DNA of 63,814 nt from Phycisphaerae bacterium (GTDB taxonomy: Bacteria; Planctomycetota; Phycisphaerae; UBA1845; PWPN01). The DNA lies in assembly GCA_030372985.1 (NCBI GenBank), contig JAUCQB010000229.1, positions 1 through 63,814 on the forward strand. The letters are read 5' to 3'. Below, piece by piece: positions 53,005 through 60,936 of this stretch (position 1 is its first letter; each line of letters opens with the position of its first letter). Both the position numbers and the translations under genes were made by a program. The notes under the pieces were generated by a model. That model was not told the DNA's origin and searched no databases. It was given only the letters and a program-made list of their open reading frames with translations.

Positions 53005-53131
53005 CTCCATACTCCTTTGAGCTAGAGGCCTTTTCTGCTCCGCGTCTTTGCAGCCGGTCCCCTCGGCCGTCTGTCCAGTATAGACGGTTTGACGCTGCAT
53101 CTCAAGACATCGGCTGTCCCGGCGGCGGCGG

Positions 53132-55315
53132 TTACTTCTTGTCCGGTCCAGCGGGTTCCATCCGAAACTGGAGCTGCGACAGGCCGTCGATCTCAAAGTG
53201 CTCGATGCGGATCTTGTGTGCGCCGGCTTTCAATTCCACCGTGGTGCTGTTCTCCTTGGGCGGGTGCCAGGTCCAATCGTCGATCATCTTCTCGCCATCA
53301 ACCCAGACCCGTATGCCGTCGTCGGAGACCGTCCAGATCGTGTACGTGCCGGCGGGAAGCTCGATTGTTGTCGTGGCCACGGTGCCAAAGTGGTCAGAGC
53401 CGACCTTGTCGCTCGGCGCGCCGCCGCCCCACTTGAAATCGATGGCCGAGAGCTTCTGGGTCTCCATCGGCGGCTTGGCGATCATTGCCTTCCAGCGGTC
53501 CTCGTGCTCGCGAGGATCGTCGGCTGAATCCCATTTGTAGAACTTGACATCCCAGTCTGCCGATACCAGCGTGCCGACGGCGGCAAGCTTCTTGTCCCCG
53601 GCGTCCAGTTCGACGGTGAACGGCAGCACACCTTTCTGTGCGGCCGAAACCGTGATCGTCCCGGGCAGTGTTCCCTCCATGGGACTCACGCGTACCGAGC
53701 CGGTGACCTGGGTAACCTTGAAGCCGCCGGAAGGACCGAGGATTTGCACCGTAGCCTTCTCACCGGCGAGCACCTTTCGGGGATAGAGAATAAAATCGGT
53801 GAAGTCGTACGGTCCCCACTCAGTCATGATAATGTGCTGACGTCCATAGAGCTTCTTGCGGGCCCCGACCGGCCGCGTGTCGCCAAGAACCGGGTACTTC
53901 GGAGGCTCCCATTTTTCGGCCGGCTGATCGAGCCTGGTGGTCTTGGCCTTCTCGTCCGCGACGATTTCCCTTTTCACGCTGGTCATTCTGTTGCTGATCA
54001 GCGTCGTCTCGATCGCGTCGCGGAAGTGGAAGCCGACCTCGTCACCGTCGAACGTGTTCCAGGCGATGGTGGTGGGCTTCAACTCCTGGTGGTTGGCCTT
54101 CCCCCAGGGCTTTTCCATGAACGCGGGGTTCGGTGTGCACCAGAGGTGCACGCCGCACCGGTTGTTCTTGAAAGTGTTGTGCTGGATCACGTTGGCCGAG
54201 CCGTGCTCGATGTTGACGCCGCCTCGTTCCAGACCGTAGCCCATTCCTCCGTTTTCCTCGAAGACATTGCCGGCGATCAGGGTCTCCTGCGAGTAACCGC
54301 CCCAGACGCCGCAGATGGCGTTGCCCACCAGCCGGTTGCCGATGAACCTGTTGCCGAAGCTGAAAGTCATTTCAATGCCGTGCGCCGGAGCATAGGAGAA
54401 ATCGTTGTTGATCAGCAGGTTGTCGTTGTTGCCCCTGCGTTTGTAGTCAAAATCGGGGCTCGGGGCCGGCTTATCGCCAAGGGCTTCCAGGCCGGCGAAT
54501 CCGAAGAAGCAGTCGCCCCCGTGGGTCGCGGAATTCTCGGCGAGGACGTTCTCGCAGTTCTGCTCGAACATGAAGATGCCCGCCGAATCCTGCCCGCGGT
54601 TGTACACGCCGTGGCTGTATCCCCGCACGCAGAAGTCAAAGGCGTTCCGCGTGATCACATTGCGGTTGGACCGCCACATGGCCAGGCCCCAGCCGGACAG
54701 GAACGAGCAGTCGTTGTCGTAGATCTTCGAGTCGTTCACGCGGTCGATGCAGATGCCGTTCTGGCCGTGACGGGCCTTGACGCGGCGAATCGTAACCTTG
54801 TCGGACCGCTCGACGTACAGCGCGGCCCCATAGTTGGTCATCCATTCCTTCTTGTCGTTCTCATGCCCGAACATCCAGTCGCTGCCGTCCTCGGCTTCCG
54901 GCGTGGACAACAGGTGCTTCTGGTAGTTGCCGGAGACATCGACATCCTCGACGACAAGCCCCTGGCACTGGTTCGCGTGGATGCCCACCTTGTAGCCGCG
55001 GACCTTGGCGTTCCTCAGGGTGATGTTCTGGCCGCGGATGATGATTCCCTTGCCGGTGAAGGCGTCAGGCAATTGTCCTTCCGAGGAGCCGTCAAGCACC
55101 GCTCCTTGGAAGTCGACCGTGATATCGTTCCCGATGATGCGCACGGCGCCGTCGTCGCCGTCGTCCGGCAAGCGGTAGGGGCCGGGCTTCACCATGGTGT
55201 CTTTCGTGATCTCCATGTCATCCCCGCTCAAGACGCTCGCCTCGGCCGCCCAGGCCGAAGCTGGAAGAAGGATCATAAAAACCACCGCAACCACAGGCGA
55301 TTGAAACCGGTCCAT
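53132..55315 (-). CDS. Secreted right-handed beta-helix protein with PA14 domain
   Basis: A 727-residue protein. A signal peptide ends near ASAWA. Residues 40-430 form a parallel beta-helix with many N-x-I-x-x-N rungs (LLINNDFSYAPAHGIEM, NVFEENGGMGYG). A linker and Ig-like segment follow, and then a PA14 domain (about 590-725; FGTVATTTIELPAGTYTIWTVSDDGIRVWVDG). PA14 domains bind glycans, so polysaccharide binding or lysis is likely. ATG at 55315. It is in the same direction as its two neighbours and may be co-transcribed with the gene 32 bases upstream at 55348. Confidence 0.85.
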   Translation of the reverse strand: MDRFQSPVVAVVFMILLPASAWAAEASVLSGDDMEITKDTMVKPGPYRLPDDGDDGAVRIIGNDITVDFQGAVLDGSSEGQLPDAFTGKGIIIRGQNITLRNAKVRGYKVGIHANQCQGLVVEDVDVSGNYQKHLLSTPEAEDGSDWMFGHENDKKEWMTNYGAALYVERSDKVTIRRVKARHGQNGICIDRVNDSKIYDNDCSFLSGWGLAMWRSNRNVITRNAFDFCVRGYSHGVYNRGQDSAGIFMFEQNCENVLAENSATHGGDCFFGFAGLEALGDKPAPSPDFDYKRRGNNDNLLINNDFSYAPAHGIEMTFSFGNRFIGNRLVGNAICGVWGGYSQETLIAGNVFEENGGMGYGLERGGVNIEHGSANVIQHNTFKNNRCGVHLWCTPNPAFMEKPWGKANHQELKPTTIAWNTFDGDEVGFHFRDAIETTLISNRMTSVKREIVADEKAKTTRLDQPAEKWEPPKYPVLGDTRPVGARKKLYGRQHIIMTEWGPYDFTDFILYPRKVLAGEKATVQILGPSGGFKVTQVTGSVRVSPMEGTLPGTITVSAAQKGVLPFTVELDAGDKKLAAVGTLVSADWDVKFYKWDSADDPREHEDRWKAMIAKPPMETQKLSAIDFKWGGGAPSDKVGSDHFGTVATTTIELPAGTYTIWTVSDDGIRVWVDGEKMIDDWTWHPPKENSTTVELKAGAHKIRIEHFEIDGLSQLQFRMEPAGPDKK

Positions 55316-55347
55316 GAGATGTCCTCACATCCATTCGTCACAGGCTG

Positions 55348-56685
55348 TCAGTAGAACAGAAACACCCACCAGTTCTTCATGGGTTTGCCGTCGTCATCGA
55401 CGCACGGGTTGTCCAGCCCCGGCATACACTGCCGCCAGAAGACCATCCACGCGCCCATGCAGTCCGGCACGGTCTTGCGGTATGGGGCGTACTTTGCCTT
55501 GTTGAAATCGAGCACCTTGTCCCTGCCGTCGGGGCCGTTGCGCAGCCGGTAATTCTCGATGGTGCTCTTGACCGTGTACGGGCTGTCCAGGTCGTAATGG
55601 TGCCGGGCGCCCGGCGGCCAGTGGGCATTGCCCCCGATGGCCACATAGGGCTCCAACGTGTACTCCTCGCCACGGTACTTGACCTTCACGGTCGTCGTCG
55701 AGGGGTAAGAGACGGCGTCGCCCCGCTCGTAGGGCGTTTCGTACAACGAGCTGAAGGGTACCTTGAACCGCTGGTCGAGATTCAGTTCGGCGAATTCGCG
55801 GAAGTATTTCCGCCAATAACCGATGGCGTCGTGGTTCGCATAGGCTTCCAGCCCGTGGCCGAAATTCTCCATCTGGCAGCCGGTGCCGCGGTGCGGGTTG
55901 AAGAACGCCATGCGGAAGCTGCGGCCGGACCAGGGCATCGAATCATCGTGCCCATTCCCGGCCGGGCCGTGTTTGCCTTCGATCGGCCGGCACTGCTCAT
56001 CGTAATACTGCTTGAACTCGGTGACCTCGAACGCCGGCCAGCCCACCTCGTATTCGTGAATCGCATAGAACCACAATTCGTGCACGACCCCCGAGTTGAT
56101 CAGCTCATGGAGGTTGAAGTACCGCCGGCTGTTCTTCGGATCCTGGAACCCATAGAAGCGGGCGAAGGCGTCGCTGTAGAACACGCTGTAATCGCAACCA
56201 AAGTCCTGAGGCCCGTCGGGCTTGAGCGGCAGGAAGGCGCTGTTCTTGTGCAGACGCTCGGGCGGGACGGGCCGGTCGCGCATATCGACGTACTTGGCGA
56301 CCTCATACTTCAGGAATGCCGGGGCGTCAGGGTCTTGGAAGCCGTGGTAGCGCGTGCTCTCGGCCAGGGCCCTGATGAGCTTTTCGGTGCGCTCCTGGAT
56401 GCCGGGCATGTCCACGTCGTTGGCGAAGTTGAGCACCAACACGCGCGGCCGCATTTCGCGAATCTTGTCGTGGTTCTGCCAGATCCACGGTTCCGAGCTG
56501 CGGTAGCTGACCTTATTGGGCCAGACGGTCAGGTCGTCCGAAAGGTCCGCCGGAACCGTGGCCGGCCGGGTCGAGCCTTGGCCGGGAGACTCCTTGCTCG
56601 ATGCGGGTGCGGCCGTCGCCGGCGTCAGGAGGAAGCTCAGCAGGAACGGCAACGCAAGCCACCGAAACGACGTGTAGACCGGCAT
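55348..56685 (-). CDS. Secreted protein of the same family as the 50674 N-terminus
   Basis: About 445 residues from the ATG at 56685, which opens into a signal peptide (FRWLALPFLLSFLLTPATA); a longer in-frame start at 56997 has none. It shares with the protein at 50674 the segments RPRVLVLNFAND, STRYHGF, ENFGHGLEA and a closing NWWVFLF. The pattern E-x-F-G-H-x-x-E is conserved in both. No known catalytic domain was recognised. The sequence is rich in Trp and Tyr and may bind carbohydrate. The paired duplication suggests an important surface role. Confidence 0.75.
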   Translation of the reverse strand: MPVYTSFRWLALPFLLSFLLTPATAAPASSKESPGQGSTRPATVPADLSDDLTVWPNKVSYRSSEPWIWQNHDKIREMRPRVLVLNFANDVDMPGIQERTEKLIRALAESTRYHGFQDPDAPAFLKYEVAKYVDMRDRPVPPERLHKNSAFLPLKPDGPQDFGCDYSVFYSDAFARFYGFQDPKNSRRYFNLHELINSGVVHELWFYAIHEYEVGWPAFEVTEFKQYYDEQCRPIEGKHGPAGNGHDDSMPWSGRSFRMAFFNPHRGTGCQMENFGHGLEAYANHDAIGYWRKYFREFAELNLDQRFKVPFSSLYETPYERGDAVSYPSTTTVKVKYRGEEYTLEPYVAIGGNAHWPPGARHHYDLDSPYTVKSTIENYRLRNGPDGRDKVLDFNKAKYAPYRKTVPDCMGAWMVFWRQCMPGLDNPCVDDDGKPMKNWWVFLFY

Positions 56686-57368
56686 GCTGTTCTTTATCTC
56701 CTGTCTCCACCTGTCGCCGCCAAGGATCGCGGCTTTGGCCCGATAGGCGTCATTGACGACGGCCAGGGTACCCGGAAACCAGACCCTTTCCAAGTCCCGC
56801 TCCGGCCGAGAGTTCCCTATGCGATGTGAGCGCGGCCTGCCTGCCACTCGGTCTCCTTCGGTTGCAGGACCCCGCAGGCAGGACCGTGCATCCCGGCAAA
56901 CCGCGATGAGTCGTAACCTTCGCTTGCATAGCGTTTTAGGGGCATGAGCTGCTTGCAGCGCGGCCCCGTGAGCACAGTTTGAGCCGCGCCAAGCCATGCG
57001 AACCCGGGTCGCTCAATCGATTTTCGTGCGTTTCATTTGTTTGAAGATGGGGCAGAAAAAAGGCGGAAAAACGCCTCGTTTCCGGACCAGAGGCTTGACG
57101 CCGCGTGTCCCCGCCGGTAGCATAATGATCCAGAGGGCCGCTGCGCCCGATTCTGCGGCGGCCGTGGTGAGGGGGGGACGAGCACACTTCTCGTCGTTCC
57201 TCTGACGATTTCGTCGTCGTTCCTCTCACGGCTTCAAATGCGGCCATGTTCGCCATGCGGCGATCGCGCCCTTGGCGTATCAGAAATCGTGTTCGTGCGG
57301 ATCACAGGGCGGCAAGTCAGCCCTGAGGTGAAACAAGTGAAGTTCGTTTCTTTGAGGAGGACGAAAAC
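56686..57368. other. 683-bp divergent region between minus and plus secreted-protein genes
   Basis: No gene is supported. A hairpin at 57061-57076 (AGGCG-GAAAAA-CGCCT) is followed on the minus strand by six Ts, like a short terminator. A TTGACG box (57095-57100) and CATAAT (57121-57126) face the plus strand, but 20 bases apart, longer than ideal. Short direct repeats (TCGTCGTTCCTCT) lie near 57200. Confidence 0.4.
57061..57076 (-). terminator. Short hairpin with U tract (minus direction)
   Basis: A 5-bp stem with a 6-base loop, followed on the minus strand by a run of six Ts. It could stop transcription coming from the right, but no minus gene lies there within the window. Confidence 0.3.
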
Positions 57369-58094
57369 ATGAGGACTATTCTTTTGGCTGTCGCGGCCCT
57401 GCTGGTTGTCGGGACCGCAGCTCTCGCGCAACCCGCGACGGTGGAGATGAATGCTCAGATTAACCTGGGCTACACCTACAACACCCAGTCACCCGGCGGG
57501 AACGCGATTTACCCGGCGTTCAACAGCGACACCCAGACTATTTTCGCGGATGATGAAGTGGAAGCGGAAGGCTTCACCCGGCACAATCTCACCACGGTTC
57601 CGGGGGGCTGGTGGTACCAGTATGTCGACTTGAACCTCGCGGGCATCACCACGCCGGGCAGCGGGCTGAACCTGAGTGCGCCGGACAGCACGGTCACTTT
57701 TGACACCCGGTACTACCAGAACGATGTAACCAACACCAACCCCTATGGCGATGCCCCCGTGTTCCTGCGGCTCTACACGTACGGGGAAGATGGAAACACA
57801 TACCTTGGCTACCGGGATTATAGCATCGTGTACGCAACACAGCCGGACTGGAACAACCCTCCGTACCCCACTTGGACCACTGTGACGGTCGACGTGAACA
57901 ACGCCCCCAACATCTCTGAGGGTGGCGTGTTTGACGTGAGCAACGTGAGTCGCATCCGCTGGTACGGCACTGACTGGTCCGGGGGCGGCGATGACTTCGT
58001 CGACTTCAAGAACCTGGTGATCACGCCTGAGCCGACGGCTCTGGTGCTGCTGGCTCTGGGTGGTGTTCTGGTTGCCCGTCGGCGGCGCTCATAA
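57369..58094 (+). CDS. PEP-CTERM sorting domain protein
   Basis: A 241-residue secreted protein with signal peptide (AALLVVGTAALA) and a classic C-terminal tail: TPEP, hydrophobic TALVLLALGGVLVA, RRRRS. The main domain (RYYQ, GDAPVFLRLY, YPTWTTVTVDVN, RIRWYGTDWSG and DFVDFKNLVI) recurs twice in the large protein at 60937. GAGGAGG precedes the ATG at a good distance. The next PEP-CTERM gene follows after 18 bases. It is a substrate for an exosortase, though the exosortase in this window sits beside VPLPA-type substrates. Confidence 0.88.
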   Translation: MRTILLAVAALLVVGTAALAQPATVEMNAQINLGYTYNTQSPGGNAIYPAFNSDTQTIFADDEVEAEGFTRHNLTTVPGGWWYQYVDLNLAGITTPGSGLNLSAPDSTVTFDTRYYQNDVTNTNPYGDAPVFLRLYTYGEDGNTYLGYRDYSIVYATQPDWNNPPYPTWTTVTVDVNNAPNISEGGVFDVSNVSRIRWYGTDWSGGGDDFVDFKNLVITPEPTALVLLALGGVLVARRRRS

Positions 58095-58112
58095 CAGGAA
58101 AGGGGAAAAGCA

Positions 58113-58859
58113 ATGAGGCTTTCCAACGCGCTATGTGGCTTGGCTGTGTTGCTCGTGGCCGGGCCGGTGTTGGCGGTTGACTTGTACAACTCGAATGGCT
58201 TCGAGCCTACTGCATTTGCCACCGGAGCCCTGGCTGGCCAGGACGGCTGGACCGGAGGTGGAGGAGGTGGCGGAATTGCCCCGACGGTCGTGACCGCTCC
58301 CGATCCAGTTCTGGGCCAGCAGGCCGTTCGTCTCGAGGTCCCCGACCTCCAGGGAGCATCGTCTTCCATGGATCATGCCATCCCGGCGATCAACCTTACG
58401 GGGCAGGTCGTGACGGTGAGCTTTGACATTTATCGCCAGCAGGACCCCTGGCTGTCGAACCTCTGGTGGTGGTGGTTTGATGCCGGCGAGCCGACCTACG
58501 GCCTGCAGTGGGATGCAGGTGTGGGTAACCCGGGTCAGACGCTTCCCCATGGCTGGAATCCGGGAGCCGGGGCGGCCCAGACGATCACGGGGCGCTATGC
58601 CAATGTCACCATGGTCTGGGATTTCCAGCAGATGAAGGCCTTCTCTTGGTATGATGGTGCTGTTGTGGACAATGGTATCCCCATCACCAATATCGCCGCG
58701 CTGACTGGTTGGACGATCAATCTCGGCCACGACGAGGAGACGGGCAAGGGGCCGGAAGTCGTCTGGATTGACAATTTCGTGATCACCGCGGTGCCGGAAC
58801 CGGCCTCGCTGGGGCTGCTGGCCCTGGGCGGGCTGCTGCTGGTTCGGCGACGCAGCTAG
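58113..58859 (+). CDS. PEP-CTERM sorting domain protein
   Basis: A 248-residue secreted protein. A signal peptide ends near VLAVD, followed by a Gly-rich patch (WTGGGGGGGIAP). The middle is beta-rich and contains DFQQMKAFSWYDG, a pattern seen in concanavalin-like folds, but the assignment is weak. The tail is VPEPASLGLLALGG, then LLLV, then RRRS. GGAAAGGGG precedes the ATG. It is co-oriented and closely spaced with the PEP-CTERM gene upstream. Confidence 0.85.
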   Translation: MRLSNALCGLAVLLVAGPVLAVDLYNSNGFEPTAFATGALAGQDGWTGGGGGGGIAPTVVTAPDPVLGQQAVRLEVPDLQGASSSMDHAIPAINLTGQVVTVSFDIYRQQDPWLSNLWWWWFDAGEPTYGLQWDAGVGNPGQTLPHGWNPGAGAAQTITGRYANVTMVWDFQQMKAFSWYDGAVVDNGIPITNIAALTGWTINLGHDEETGKGPEVVWIDNFVITAVPEPASLGLLALGGLLLVRRRS

Positions 58860-59420
58860 GAATGTATGCGAAAACCGACGGAGGTCGGTAGGTGGGGCAC
58901 GGTCGGAGCCGCCAGAGGCGGCGGGAGACCTGCCGCCCCGGTCTTGAGGATGCCGCAGGCCTGGGTCGCTGTGGTGACGGAGGCTTGCCGCTCCTTGTCG
59001 AGGTCGCCGCGGCGATCGAGATCTGCCATGGTCTGCAAGGCAGCATCGGCAGGTCTGCGCCCTGCCTCGTCCCGAGGGCTGCGGAGGGACCCGATCGGGC
59101 CCTACGGTACGTGAAACGCCATGGCCCCCGCGACCTCGATGGGAGGCCGCGGGGGTCGTCTGTCTGGTTGCCGGTCGGAGAAGATCATCCGGGCGGTATC
59201 ATTCAGCGCGTAATTATTCGCGAGGGGATGGAATCGGCGGCTCCTGACCAGATTCGGGTCTTTTTGCGGCGGCGCAAGCGCTTGCAATTCCAGCATTATC
59301 GGCTACATTAGACAGAAGCCGAGGGGAGGGGGGTGTCCGTTCAGAGTCACAGGTTGGCGCCGGCAGGCATTTCGCGCCGGCATGGAGACAGTATCGGGGC
59401 GGGCCCCGGGCGAAGGTCGC
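58860..59420. other. 561-bp gene-free region with GC-rich hairpin
   Basis: No gene is supported. It contains the hairpin at 59125-59155. Confidence 0.5.
59125..59155 (+). terminator. GC-rich hairpin downstream of PEP-CTERM gene
   Basis: Arms 59125-59137 and 59143-59155 pair at 12 of 13 positions around a 5-base loop, followed by TCGTCTGTCT. It lies 266 bases past the stop, so it may be a terminator or another RNA structure. Confidence 0.4.
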
Positions 59421-59771
59421 GTGAGCAAGTCGGCGAAAATCATGGCAGTGGTTGGGGTGCTGCTTCTGGCGGTGGCCTTTTATGCACTCCGCGCCGGCAA
59501 CGTCAACGATGTGACCGACCGGACCGATTACAAGGCAAAACTCAAGTGCCGGGCCTGTGATCACGAGTTCACGGCCGAGTTGCAGACGGCGGCAAGGGCC
59601 CCGTTTAAGTGCGCCAACTGCGGCAAGATGACAGCCTGGCAGTTGTGGCAGTGCAATCAGTGCGGAACGACATTCGTGCCCGATCCGGTCGGTGACCCGC
59701 CACACCCTCCGATCATGGTGGGCTGCCCGAAGTGCAGCAGCTCATTGACGGGCATGGTTCCGGTCAAGTAG
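59421..59771 (+). CDS. Small membrane-anchored zinc-ribbon protein
   Basis: About 116 residues from GTG 59421; an ATG at 59382 is an alternative. A membrane span (AVVGVLLLAVAFYALRAG) is followed by three Cys pairs: CRACDHEF, CANCGK and CNQCGTTF, with a fourth CPKCSSS at the end. These are zinc-ribbon knuckles. Such proteins are frequent next to pseudopilin genes in planctomycetes, but their role is unknown. The next gene starts 39 bases downstream. Confidence 0.7.
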   Translation: MSKSAKIMAVVGVLLLAVAFYALRAGNVNDVTDRTDYKAKLKCRACDHEFTAELQTAARAPFKCANCGKMTAWQLWQCNQCGTTFVPDPVGDPPHPPIMVGCPKCSSSLTGMVPVK

Positions 59772-59810
59772 TCGTGCGGCTGGTTTCGTTGCATTCCGTG
59801 GGGGTCGATC

Positions 59811-60785
59811 ATGAGACGCGGACGTGATTCCCAGAGCGCATTCACGTTGATCGAAGTGCTGGTCGTCGTCGCCATCATTGCCCTGTTGGTTTCCATTCTG
59901 TTGCCTTCATTGACCGCCGCCAGGGAACAGGTCAAGACGGTGGTGTGCGGCTCGAATCTCCGGCAGGTGGGCCTGTCGTTGAGGTTCTGTTTCGAGCAGG
60001 CCAAATCCTACCCGCTGCTGGATGACGGCGGCGTGTCCGGCTTAACGGGGCACAACAACATCATGGCCACGTGGGTTGACGTCCTGTTCGCCAAGCGATG
60101 CCTGGCGAATCTGGAGGCCGCCTATTGCCCGAAGGACAAGCGACCTGACCCGCTCAACCAGTTGCGGGGGGCCGAGTGGGGGTTCAACTACCCGGCTCCG
60201 CAAGGCGGCGGGCCGGGATCGGACTACAGCTATGGCATCTCCGTGCCCTGCGCCACCTGGGGTTGGAAGGTGCGCGGGACCAAGTTCTCGCTCGATAAAC
60301 AGACCAGCAACGTGGTCCTGGCCGCCGACGGATGGTGGAACTGGCTTCACGGTTTCAGCGCCGAGGGCATGGAGTACAATCGTCCGACCAGTCCCTATTG
60401 GGGCGGTAACACGGTGGGGTTTCGACACGGCAGCCGGTCGCTCATGTCGGCCAACGTGCTGTTTCTTGACTCGAGCGTGCGGCTGGTCAAGCTCAACCCG
60501 GCCGATCGCTATGCCTCTGACCCCTACTACATCCGCGGCCTGAAGACTTACGAACACTACTTCTGGCGACCGGGCGAGCATACCCGCATCGGTTATCCGG
60601 CCGGCAGCGGCTTCGTCAACCATCTGGACATCAATGAGCAGCCCTTCCCGGGCAACCTGAACACGTACCCTGAGGGTACACCTCAGGACGATTCGCACTT
60701 TCCCGCCGACCTGGATCCGGGCTGGTGGACCACGAATCACAAGTGGCCCGGAACGGTCAAGACTCACAAGGGCTGGCACCATTGA
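59811..60785 (+). CDS. Prepilin-type N-terminal cleavage domain protein (pseudopilin)
   Basis: A 324-residue protein. After RRGRDSQSA comes the prepilin site FTLIEVLVVVAIIALLVSILLPSL, cut and methylated by a prepilin peptidase. The C-terminal region contains HGSRSLMSANVLFLDSSVR, a variant of the H-X9-DG motif with DS for DG and extra spacing. Such proteins are very common in planctomycetes and form part of type II secretion/pilus-like systems. No partner genes are seen nearby. Confidence 0.88.
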   Translation: MRRGRDSQSAFTLIEVLVVVAIIALLVSILLPSLTAAREQVKTVVCGSNLRQVGLSLRFCFEQAKSYPLLDDGGVSGLTGHNNIMATWVDVLFAKRCLANLEAAYCPKDKRPDPLNQLRGAEWGFNYPAPQGGGPGSDYSYGISVPCATWGWKVRGTKFSLDKQTSNVVLAADGWWNWLHGFSAEGMEYNRPTSPYWGGNTVGFRHGSRSLMSANVLFLDSSVRLVKLNPADRYASDPYYIRGLKTYEHYFWRPGEHTRIGYPAGSGFVNHLDINEQPFPGNLNTYPEGTPQDDSHFPADLDPGWWTTNHKWPGTVKTHKGWHH

Positions 60786-60936
60786 TCAGGAGTCGGCGGT
60801 GGGGATGGGAATGGAGTTGGCAGGGGGGATGTGGAGATGAAAGAGGTATTGTGGGCATATCACCAGATCCCTTTGCCGCGGCGTATGCGGCGGGATCGTT
60901 ATTCCAGAAACTCTGGAAGGAAAAGGAGGCGTTAGA

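Noticed and set aside
55348..56997. Longer 549-residue form of the secreted Trp-rich protein
   Set aside because: It would hide the clear signal peptide beginning at 56685.
57095..57126. TTGACG / CATAAT pair as a firm promoter for the PEP-CTERM gene
   Set aside because: The 20-base spacer and 240-base distance to the ATG make it weak; mentioned only as part of the intergenic description.
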